From assembly GCA_002381565.1 (NCBI GenBank), contig DFWZ01000004.1, forward strand, positions 60,878 through 66,995: a DNA stretch of 6,118 nt. The letters are read 5' to 3'. A program made the position numbers and the translations under genes. Position 1 is the stretch's first letter; each line of letters opens with the position of its first letter. The DNA comes from Gallionella sp. UBA4121 (GTDB lineage Bacteria; Pseudomonadota; Gammaproteobacteria; Burkholderiales; Gallionellaceae). The notes below the pieces were generated by a model. It worked only from the letters and a program-made list of their open reading frames with translations. It had not been told where the DNA came from and did no database searches. Of this stretch, positions 1 through 5,983 are shown piece after piece.

Positions 1-116
1 TTGATGAACAGCATGAACAGGACATAGTCCTTGTACTGGCTGGCATCCATGCCGCCGCGCAGTTCGTCGCAAGAAGCCCAGAGGGAGGAATAGAGATCGG
101 ATTTCTTGATTGCCAT
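1..116 (-). CDS. hsdM: HsdM, type I restriction-modification methyltransferase subunit (N-terminal fragment, cut by window edge)
   Basis: Reading the minus strand from the ATG at 116..114 gives 38 codons that stay open to the window edge. The peptide starts MAIKKSDLYSSLWASCDELR and continues with GGMDASQYKDYVLFMLFI, the characteristic start of type I HsdM proteins (helical N-terminal domain, well before the methyltransferase NPPY motif, which lies outside the window). HsdM binds S-adenosylmethionine and, with the specificity subunit HsdS, methylates adenine in a bipartite target; with HsdR it forms the restriction complex. hsdS and hsdR would be expected further left but are not seen. The bases just upstream of the ATG (AAATAAATCTC in gene orientation) hold no clear Shine-Dalgarno sequence, so translation may start weakly. 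It lies 317 bases downstream of the STAND gene on the same strand. Family identity is confident; target specificity cannot be known from this piece. Confidence 0.9.
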   Translation of the reverse strand, partial: MAIKKSDLYSSLWASCDELRGGMDASQYKDYVLFMLFI

Positions 117-433
117 GAGATTTATTTTGTTGTTCGTGGTGCCGAAAAGTTACAAAAGCGAAACTGCTGCAAACTAGGGTTGCAATTGTAATGCGAATGT
201 TCGGTAATGTCTGGCTAGTTAAAATGAATTGAAAGCGGATACACAGCAGGCCGCACATCCATAATATCGCCAGCGTCCGGTTAGGCCGAATACTGGTCAT
301 AACGGCTGACTACGATGAAGGCCTTTTCTTTGAATTAGCCTGACCGTCCCGTATTCGGCCTAAGCAGCCTTTCGAAAGCTCGCAAAAAGTTAGTCGACTG
401 AGGGTCGGCTTTCTGTTTTCATGAGAACAATAG
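117..433. other. Intergenic spacer between the STAND gene and hsdM
   Basis: A 317-base stretch with no credible gene on either strand. It should hold the hsdM promoter and the 3' end of the STAND transcript, but I found no convincing sigma-70 pair or GC-hairpin-plus-T-run terminator. Its main structure is the inverted repeat at 281..363. The hsdM-proximal part is AT-rich (for example around 180..235). Confidence 0.6.
273..363. repeat. Palindromic intergenic repeat, copy 1 (long inverted repeat)
   Basis: TTAGGCCGAATAC at 281..293 is matched exactly in reverse complement by GTATTCGGCCTAA at 351..363, a 13-bp perfect stem with 57 bases between the arms. The stem can extend inward with GGTCA (295..299) against TGACC (341..345). 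The left arm with its flank (273..293) matches 18 of 21 positions of 5236..5256 on the far side of the STAND gene, so it belongs to a repeated family rather than being a lone hairpin. With its wide loop and no T-run it is not a typical intrinsic terminator, although it lies just downstream of the STAND stop codon. A dispersed palindromic repeat is the likeliest reading. Confidence 0.6.
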
Positions 434-3400
434 TCATTGTCGCTCAGCAGCCTTTAGCCAATCAGTAATACCATTTACCCCTAATGATAAAAACGTGTCT
501 TGAACGGACACCACGCGTTGCAGCATCGCCCCATGATCGGACTCTTCTCTCTCCTCTGCGTCAGCGAAAAGACGAGTCATTAGCTGTGTGAGGCGATTTT
601 CGTGATCGTAAAAATACGGCTTGGCACGCCTGACATAGGCCAGATAAATCTCGGTTGCTGCTAACGCGTGTTCCGGATCGCGCTGTGCAGTGGCGTTAAG
701 CCATTCATCAAACCCGAACAGGCGGTGATGTTTGTTCTCACTATCGCTTTCAAACACGGTGAAGCAGAGGCGGATCAGTTCTACCGGGATAGAAATTGGT
801 GGCGTGTTATCGCGGAAAATATGATCTATTTGCTGCGCGACTGCCGCAGCATGAGGGCTAGCGGCATTCAACCCGGTCTCGATACCGGTGAGGCACTGCT
901 CACGATGTTGTTTGATATTTTCAGGGTGAGTCCAAACGCTGGCGGCCCCCTGCCAGGCCTCAGTGGCATCAAGCGCTTTCAGGTCTTCAAGCAAAACTAC
1001 AAAATCGATTTGCTCCGTCAGGGCCGCCAAAGCCGAAATACGCCCCCACGTTTCCTGGTCTTTACCATTGCCTTCATTATGAATGCGCGCCAGGAAAGGC
1101 GACACTGTTTCAAAATGCTTATAATAAGCATAATAAAGGCATGGCTCGGCGATTTGCCATAGACCAGCGGCATCTTGCATGGCGAGATGAAATAAATCCC
1201 AGCCAAGATCAAGGTTCAAGCTTTGTAAATATGGTAAACGCCACAGGATCAAGGAGCGAATCGCGGGGTGTTCGTTACCGGCAAAACGGCGCAGTGTAGC
1301 CACTAACAACTCGGGGAATGGAACACAGCGTTCCAGAAGTTTATTGACCAGAATCATCAAGGCTTCGGTAACGTGACCACTCATCATATTGATGCCTATT
1401 GTGGGCAAATTAACTGAATCCCCCTTGATGGAACTTTCCTCTCTAAGATTCGCAAATCCTATTGCCAAAAACACCAGTCGCGCAGCATTTTGCGTGTCCT
1501 GGATGACATAGGCGCAAGCTTGCAGGGCATTTGATGCAGAGCGGTTCAGCTGCCAGTGGCTAGGATGACTTTCCAGTTCGTCAAAAATATAGCGCGCCAA
1601 CGCAGAAGCGTCGGGTTCATCTAGCGGCGTCCATTCGGCATTGGCTTGTAGGTTGCCATAACGGTGCTTCAGATAATTGGCGACGCCGTCCATGATGTCA
1701 TCACGGAAGCCTTTAGAAATATCGGTCCAATGAACGGACATCAATTGCAAGAATCGAGATGGGTGGCGTGATGCTGCTTCGCGCAGTTGACCGCCGACAA
1801 ATTCCTCGCCGCCGAACATGAAGTCATCGAAATCTCTTTTGTATCCAGAGTAGTGCGCCAGCAAACGCAGTACACCGCTATCAGTGGTATCAAGAAACAC
1901 CTCGAATGAGAACGGTGCGGAAACCATTCCGCCACGCATACCTATGGATGGCTGACGGACTAACACTCCATCAGTTTTTTTGTGTGCATCCAGCAGTGCC
2001 TGCGTTTCGGAAGAACGCATATGACACGGAATGATGGATATAAATTCCGCCCGGGCTTTCAATATCCAGGAACGGTAGTTCTCATCTGATATTTTTTCTT
2101 CTCGTATTGCCAAGATCGCACGCATCACGGCATCTTGTGCGGAACCGTCGAGGTAGATGAACGACGCTTGCATTAACGTACCTAACTCGTAAGAAAGGTC
2201 GGACTCAAGAAATCCCTTGTTACACAACATGCGTCCGATCAAGTCAAGATTGGCCTCGGGGAACGTTGTACACGCGCGAATAGCGAAGTAGCGCAATGCA
2301 CCTTCGGGGTTGAAGCACAGACGTTCGCGGTTGCTTTTCCACCAGTCCGAATGTGTTTTTGCGTGGTTAAGGATGGCTGCTTCCATAGCATCCAGCAGAA
2401 TCCGTTCACTGTCTATGTGAGGATGGTCAGTCTGTATGTGAGCATCGTTATATGAAGTTTGGCTCAGGTATTCGCTATGGTAGCCCATGCAGGTATTGTC
2501 ATAGCGCGATGACTTGATTAGGCTCCACTGCTCAATAGATTTCAGCGCCAAGTCCAGCAATGTGGTGGATTGCCACATGCGCTGGAGTAGGAAGTTGCCG
2601 TTGCTGTTTCCAAACTCATGGGATTGGCAATGCAGCTTGTTATCGAACCGAAATCCGATCACGTCCTCTTCGGTGATGTCACCTGCTATATAGCGCCATA
2701 GCAAGTTGTCATTCACCGCACCTGCTGCCACGCAGCGCGCGACAGCACGCCCCAACGAACCGAAATCTGATCGTGACATGCTGAGCAATCGCTCCAGCAA
2801 GGGGGCCACCAGAACTAAATTTTCTGTTTTCATCTCGGATAGATAGAACCCAAAATGCTCAGCTAATTTGTTGCTATCTACCCAATCCAGCGATAGAACC
2901 TCCGACCAAAACTTCAATACTCCATCTGCATCCTCATTTTTCCACAGTGTCACCCGATGCACATGCGCTGTGAGCCCATCGGCATCCCGTGCATCTCTCA
3001 AAACTGGTACTAGATGCCGAAACCAAAAGTGATGCCACTCAATCAGCGTCGCTTGATAGTAAATCACCTGAAATACCTCGCGATGCTTATCGCGCAAATC
3101 GCAGATCAGACGCCAGTCATCGTCCTGTGGTATCTGCTCAGAAAGTGACTCAGCAACCAAGCGGCGAATGTGGAAGGCTGTGCTACCCGTCAATACTGTT
3201 CGCAGTTGCATTCTGAACTCACGGCGCTCTCCCATCGCCAACTGCGCGACGAAACTGCGGATGCTTGGACGTACAAAGGGTACAGGCGGCAAGCCTTGGA
3301 TGAACTCGTTGAGCGTGACACCACTACGCACAGCCCCGCTGATCACCAGCACATCCAGCAGGGTCTGATGCCCAAACGTCAATTTCCCATCATGGGTTTT

Positions 3401-5002
3401 TTGCAACACGTTGAGGCTGCACAAAACGCGTTGAATATCTTGCGAGGCAGTAACGCGCTGATGCGGCACCGCCAAGCTGCGTGACTTCAGCATTTCAGTG
3501 GCGATGGCTTCAATCGCTTGCATCGCCGTTTCTCCCAGCGCAGTGTCGGCACGCACGATAGTGTCGAGGTAGCGCTGTGCCAACGCTTGACTGGTCACCA
3601 CGTTGAAGCTGCCATCGCGCTGAGCCAGATCGACAAACAATGCCAGCTCACGCGGATTTCGGATCAGCTCGCGGGTGACGTCATCAATGGTCGTCGTGTC
3701 GATACTAAGCTTGTTAAGTAGCGGTGCAATTTCGGCATCCCAGTCCAAGGGCTGGCACTTCAATTCAACATCCCATTGCCGTTCCGCAATGCGGCGATCG
3801 TAATGCCGGTCAAAGTCGCGGCAGGCTGTCACCACGGTGATATTGGGAATCAATAGCAGACGGTCGATTTGCGCCAGGAAGTACGTCAGCACGCTATGCT
3901 CTCGGGCGATGGATAATACATCAAGAGAGTCGATGACCACGACCACCCGCGCCTCTTCAGCCATACGGGCAGCCTTTTCCACCCACTGCTCAGGTAAGCC
4001 TTGCGCTTGGCGGTCTTGAGCCGTGGCCAAATCAGCGAATTCGCGTGACTGGATAAAGAGTGGAGCCAAGTCTGTGCGGGTTTGTGCGCGTTGCTCCAAT
4101 GCATCTTGCAAATCCAGCATCACACAGGTTTTGCCAGAACCCGGCAGCCCCGTGAGCAAGATAGCGTGTTTCCCGGCGTCAATGGCTGCGAGTAGCTCAT
4201 TCACCGTCGAACTGAAAATGCGTTGCCTCGCGATGTCCCGATGCCACGACCTGCCGATGGATGAAGTGCTGGCAAACGATGCTCTCACCTCCGCAATGTT
4301 CATGACCGGAACCAGCATTGCGCCCGCTTGATGCAGAACAGCCTTGAGATCATCTTTGCTCAGACGATGCTGGGTGGAGGCGGATATATTACCGCCCTCC
4401 ATGCGTCCTCCAAGATGGTCGAGGCGAGTCCAGAGAGCGTTAAAAGCGACTTTTGGGTTGCAAGCCATATAACGCAAACGCTCTTGCAGTAAAGTCACCA
4501 TGCGATCCAGCTCTGGGCTTGTTTCAAATTTGGTACGGCGCAGGAAGTCGTAACTTGAGAGATTGGAAGTCTGAGAGACAAGACGCGCCGTCAAATCGGC
4601 ATCTATTTCTTGCAGCCCTTTACCCAAGCTTGCGCAATAGCTGACTTCATCAGTTTGCGTGCTGCTGTGTTCACGCAGTTTGGCGAGCACGCCGAACGGG
4701 TTGCGCGAATAGAAGCGAACTTCAGCTTGCTGGTTATTGGCTAACAAACTGGACGCCTTGTCCAACTCATCCGCGAGGTCTGCTATCGACCATGCTTTGA
4801 AATCGATTTGATTCTTTTTGCACTGGCAGCAAATCAGCGTGCCGTCAGTTTTTCCGATCACCACATCGTCAACCGAATACGCTGTCGCATCAATTTCGAC
4901 CCATTGAAAATCTGGATCGGTTAAAACGGTCAATGCCCAGTCGAATGCAACTAATGTTTGATAGCCATCACCCCGGTTGGAGCGAATACCTGCGATGCTC
5001 AT
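434..5002 (-). CDS. Avs-like antiphage STAND NTPase with N-terminal Cap4/DUF4297-type nuclease domain
   Basis: A 1522-aa protein, complete, with no frameshift. Residues 1-200 look like a PD-(D/E)xK nuclease: GYQ at 13-15, E36, D45-D46 and the catalytic-type strand ending Q60-C61-K62, as in Cap4/DUF4297 effectors that cut double-stranded DNA. Residues 255-570 form a STAND ATPase: Walker A GLPGSGKT at 285-292, Walker B VVVVIDSLD at 353-361, a sensor strand ending in R395 (TACRDFD), an NPREL motif at 449-453 like the STAND GxP region, and a winged-helix end LTFGHQTLLD at 541-550. Residues 575-1522 have no domain I recognise; they look alpha-helical, as in the target-sensing solenoids of Avs proteins (known family size about 1,500-2,000 aa). 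Known Avs proteins bind phage terminase or portal, oligomerise with ATP and activate the nuclease; the target here is unknown. The ATG at 5002..5000 is supported by a GGAGG four bases upstream. Its neighbour hsdM fits a defence island. STAND-nuclease architecture is confident; Avs assignment is inference, another NACHT-like defence family being the alternative. Confidence 0.82.
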   Translation of the reverse strand: MSIAGIRSNRGDGYQTLVAFDWALTVLTDPDFQWVEIDATAYSVDDVVIGKTDGTLICCQCKKNQIDFKAWSIADLADELDKASSLLANNQQAEVRFYSRNPFGVLAKLREHSSTQTDEVSYCASLGKGLQEIDADLTARLVSQTSNLSSYDFLRRTKFETSPELDRMVTLLQERLRYMACNPKVAFNALWTRLDHLGGRMEGGNISASTQHRLSKDDLKAVLHQAGAMLVPVMNIAEVRASFASTSSIGRSWHRDIARQRIFSSTVNELLAAIDAGKHAILLTGLPGSGKTCVMLDLQDALEQRAQTRTDLAPLFIQSREFADLATAQDRQAQGLPEQWVEKAARMAEEARVVVVIDSLDVLSIAREHSVLTYFLAQIDRLLLIPNITVVTACRDFDRHYDRRIAERQWDVELKCQPLDWDAEIAPLLNKLSIDTTTIDDVTRELIRNPRELALFVDLAQRDGSFNVVTSQALAQRYLDTIVRADTALGETAMQAIEAIATEMLKSRSLAVPHQRVTASQDIQRVLCSLNVLQKTHDGKLTFGHQTLLDVLVISGAVRSGVTLNEFIQGLPPVPFVRPSIRSFVAQLAMGERREFRMQLRTVLTGSTAFHIRRLVAESLSEQIPQDDDWRLICDLRDKHREVFQVIYYQATLIEWHHFWFRHLVPVLRDARDADGLTAHVHRVTLWKNEDADGVLKFWSEVLSLDWVDSNKLAEHFGFYLSEMKTENLVLVAPLLERLLSMSRSDFGSLGRAVARCVAAGAVNDNLLWRYIAGDITEEDVIGFRFDNKLHCQSHEFGNSNGNFLLQRMWQSTTLLDLALKSIEQWSLIKSSRYDNTCMGYHSEYLSQTSYNDAHIQTDHPHIDSERILLDAMEAAILNHAKTHSDWWKSNRERLCFNPEGALRYFAIRACTTFPEANLDLIGRMLCNKGFLESDLSYELGTLMQASFIYLDGSAQDAVMRAILAIREEKISDENYRSWILKARAEFISIIPCHMRSSETQALLDAHKKTDGVLVRQPSIGMRGGMVSAPFSFEVFLDTTDSGVLRLLAHYSGYKRDFDDFMFGGEEFVGGQLREAASRHPSRFLQLMSVHWTDISKGFRDDIMDGVANYLKHRYGNLQANAEWTPLDEPDASALARYIFDELESHPSHWQLNRSASNALQACAYVIQDTQNAARLVFLAIGFANLREESSIKGDSVNLPTIGINMMSGHVTEALMILVNKLLERCVPFPELLVATLRRFAGNEHPAIRSLILWRLPYLQSLNLDLGWDLFHLAMQDAAGLWQIAEPCLYYAYYKHFETVSPFLARIHNEGNGKDQETWGRISALAALTEQIDFVVLLEDLKALDATEAWQGAASVWTHPENIKQHREQCLTGIETGLNAASPHAAAVAQQIDHIFRDNTPPISIPVELIRLCFTVFESDSENKHHRLFGFDEWLNATAQRDPEHALAATEIYLAYVRRAKPYFYDHENRLTQLMTRLFADAEEREESDHGAMLQRVVSVQDTFLSLGVNGITDWLKAAERQ

Positions 5003-5018
5003 TTAACCTCCCCCCCTT
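5003..5018 (-). promoter_or_regulatory. Ribosome binding site of the STAND gene, with a seven-G run
   Basis: In gene orientation the bases before the ATG read AAGGGGGGGAGGTTAA. GGAGG (forward 5007..5011) lies four bases from the start codon, slightly close but strong, and fixes the start. It is fused to a run of seven G (C run at forward 5010..5016), a tract length that may slip during replication. Confidence 0.7.
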
Positions 5019-5108
5019 GAACTTTCTGATTCTCGTGACCTCGGTCAGAAGGTTTGCTTCTGGGATTGTTGCACAAGGAGCGGTTGTCGTGTTCGCAATC
5101 AATTTTCT

Positions 5109-5131
5109 GATAAAGCATTCGCTGCTTTATC
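5109..5131. repeat. Perfect 9-bp stem-loop upstream of the STAND gene
   Basis: GATAAAGCA (5109..5117) and TGCTTTATC (5123..5131) are exact reverse complements separated by TTCGC. It lies 106 bases upstream of the STAND start codon, where it could be an operator for a dimeric repressor or a 5'-leader hairpin. There is no T-run on either strand long enough for a standard terminator. The structure is seen directly; its role is a guess. Confidence 0.55.
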
Positions 5132-5235
5132 CTAATGTATGTCACCTGTTGCTATGGGTCGAAAATGATTGTTTGAAAAACGTGGAACCGGACATTCCGG
5201 CAAACTGAACTGACAGCCTTTTCAAATCATCGTCG

Positions 5236-5285
5236 GCGTCCGCTTTGGCCGATTACCCGACGACCCATTTTCGGCCTATTCGGAC
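5236..5285. repeat. Palindromic intergenic repeat, copy 2
   Basis: GTCCGCTTTGGCCGA (5238..5252) pairs with TCGGCCTATTCGGAC (5271..5285) at 12 of 15 positions across an 18-base loop. The left arm and flank (5236..5256) match 273..293 at 18 of 21 positions in the same orientation, and TTCGGCCTA at 5270..5278 recurs in the right arm of copy 1 (354..362). Together the two copies bracket the STAND gene. Confidence 0.55.
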
Positions 5286-5288
5286 CGT

Positions 5289-5326
5289 AGCAGGCAATCA
5301 AATGCAGTTGACTATGAATGCCTGCT
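5289..5326. repeat. Short inverted repeat next to repeat copy 2
   Basis: AGCAGGCA (5289..5296) and TGCCTGCT (5319..5326) are exact reverse complements with 22 bases between them. The pair directly follows the copy-2 palindrome and may be a further unit of the same degenerate repeat field. An arm of eight bases could also arise by chance. Confidence 0.35.
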
Positions 5327-5496
5327 TTGTGGCATGCTATCAATCGGACGCTACAACCGGTGTCTGCCAATTCCGGTCGTTCAACATGCCGTTGAAATTT
5401 GTGTTTCGAGCATACCTTAATTACCCCAGCAGATCCCGATGAACTAATTTTTATCTACGTGTGCCACCGAACAGTACCGCAGTGGCTATGCGCATA

Positions 5497-5525
5497 TTGT
5501 GAAATCTCATGGCAGGCAATATTTT
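5497..5525 (+). promoter_or_regulatory. Possible sigma-70 promoter for the small gene at 5591
   Basis: TTGTGA (5497..5502) and TATTTT (5520..5525) each match four of six consensus bases and are 17 bases apart. Transcription would start near 5532, leaving a leader of about 59 bases. It is the best pair I found in this spacer, but the match is modest. Confidence 0.25.
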
Positions 5526-5577
5526 TTGTACGCCTTGGATGTTCTTACGTGATCGGCGTATCCCGATCCCAACCATC

Positions 5578-5583
5578 GAGGAG
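5578..5583 (+). promoter_or_regulatory. Ribosome binding site for the 36-aa peptide
   Basis: GAGGAG ends seven bases before the ATG at 5591, an ideal Shine-Dalgarno sequence and spacing. It is the main argument that the short reading frame is, or recently was, translated. Confidence 0.5.
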
Positions 5584-5590
5584 AATTATC

Positions 5591-5701
5591 ATGGATATGA
5601 ATATAGCATGGGTATGGATACACATTATTGCAGCGGTGGCCTTTACAGGCATCTGCGTAATTTCTGATCCGCTTAAAAGTTCAGGATCTGAAAGTAAATA
5701 A
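5591..5701 (+). CDS. Small single-span membrane peptide, 36 aa (hypothetical, or truncated membrane protein)
   Basis: The frame opens at the ATG after a near-ideal ribosome binding site and ends with TAA at 5699..5701. It encodes MDMNIAWVWIHIIAAVAFTG, followed by ICVI and a polar tail SDPLKSSGSESK. Residues 5-24 are a continuous hydrophobic stretch long enough to cross the membrane once. I do not recognise a family. Two readings fit. It may be an intact small membrane peptide, including a type I toxin-like peptide, given the long inverted repeat starting seven bases after the stop. Or it may be the first helix of a larger membrane protein (the WIHIIAAVAF segment recalls first helices of multi-span proteins) cut short by a rearrangement, with the polar tail as out-of-context sequence. 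The gene points away from the STAND gene, from which it is separated by almost 600 bases. Confidence 0.4.
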   Translation: MDMNIAWVWIHIIAAVAFTGICVISDPLKSSGSESK

Positions 5702-5707
5702 GCAGCG

Positions 5708-5777
5708 ATGTGGAACCCGGTGCCGTTATTCAGTTGTAGCTTGTTGCTATATTGAATGATATGGCCGGGTTCCACAT
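5708..5777. repeat. 70-bp long inverted repeat with 13-bp perfect ends
   Basis: ATGTGGAACCCGG (5708..5720) is exactly complementary to CCGGGTTCCACAT (5765..5777). Inside, ATTCA and TAGC on the left pair with GCTA and TGAAT on the right around a TTGTT loop, so nearly the whole 70 bases can fold into one interrupted hairpin. It starts seven bases after the stop of the 36-aa peptide. With no T-run after the stem it is not a classical terminator. It could be a small non-autonomous mobile element, a structured RNA end or a bidirectional transcription block. Confidence 0.55.
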
Positions 5778-5883
5778 AAATTGCCGGTGGCGTGATGTAA
5801 TCCTGGCTGGTGTGATGGCGGGCATCGTATCAACGCTAAAGTCGTTCCATTTTTTCATGATGTCTCACACCTCATACTGTTGA
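5761..5883 (+). pseudogene. Possible remnant of a membrane protein gene, 40 codons
   Basis: A plus-strand frame from ATG 5761 to TGA 5881..5883 overlaps the right arm of the inverted repeat. It contains a hydrophobic segment RDVILAGVMAGIVSTLK (positions about 11-27), which looks like real membrane protein sequence, then ends soon after. There is no ribosome binding site before the ATG. I read it as a decayed fragment or a chance frame; no family is assigned. Confidence 0.2.
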
Positions 5884-5905
5884 CCGCTAAACTGCTTTCC
5901 ATGGC

Positions 5906-5942
5906 AGCCTTTGCCTTTACTGCTGCAGTAAAGGCAAAGGCT
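5906..5942. repeat. Perfect 18-bp palindrome with a one-base centre
   Basis: AGCCTTTGCCTTTACTGC (5906..5923) is followed by a single T (5924) and its exact reverse complement (5925..5942). As RNA or single-stranded DNA it would form a very stable hairpin, with the innermost pairs open. No T-run follows at once, although the plus strand is T-rich after a six-base gap (GTTTTGTATTT from 5949). Such perfect arms suggest a recent fold-back duplication or a selected terminator or barrier. Confidence 0.65.
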
Positions 5943-5983
5943 CTCAGAGTTTTGTATTTAATAACCAGTCAAGTATTTTAAGC

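Larger units (their letters stand above)
5019..5590. other. Repeat-rich non-coding spacer upstream of the STAND gene
   Basis: About 570 bases without a credible gene. Weak reading frames exist (for example plus strand 5245..5442) but they start with TTG, lack a ribosome binding site and run through repeat sequence. The STAND promoter should lie in the left 200 bases on the minus strand; I see no strong -35/-10 pair. The stretch from about 5180 to 5385 carries several short palindromic or repeated motifs (GGCCGA, TTCGGCC, CGGAC), typical of degenerate intergenic repeat families. The right end holds a possible plus-strand promoter and the ribosome binding site for the small gene at 5591. Confidence 0.6.

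Noticed and set aside
281..363. Intrinsic terminator for the STAND gene
   Set aside because: The arms are 57 bases apart and no T-run follows on the minus strand, so it does not meet the usual form.
668..1162. 164-codon plus-strand open frame
   Set aside because: Lies wholly antisense within the STAND gene, with no ribosome binding site or recognisable domain; its amino acid pattern is that of a shadow frame.
3170..3484. 104-codon plus-strand open frame
   Set aside because: Antisense to the helical part of the STAND gene; no family features and no start signals.
4933..5208. 91-codon plus-strand frame crossing the STAND start codon
   Set aside because: Half of it is antisense to the nuclease domain and the rest is spacer; the hydrophobic run comes from the T-rich leader, and no ribosome site is present.
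5150..5400. CRISPR array
   Set aside because: The repeated motifs are short, degenerate, palindromic and unevenly spaced, with no constant repeat-spacer unit and no cas gene.
5545..5775. 76-codon minus-strand frame
   Set aside because: It is antisense to the 36-aa peptide, runs through the inverted repeat, and lacks a ribosome binding site. The plus-strand frame has the better start signals.
5708..5777. Integron attC site
   Set aside because: Length and symmetry are suggestive, but the conserved GTTRRRY and RYYYAAC core sites are not at the ends, and no cassette gene or integrase is present.
5794..5850. DUF1440/YagU-like membrane protein fragment
   Set aside because: The segment DVILAGVMAGIVSTLK recalls the first helix of that family, but the match is short and lost after it; not enough to name.
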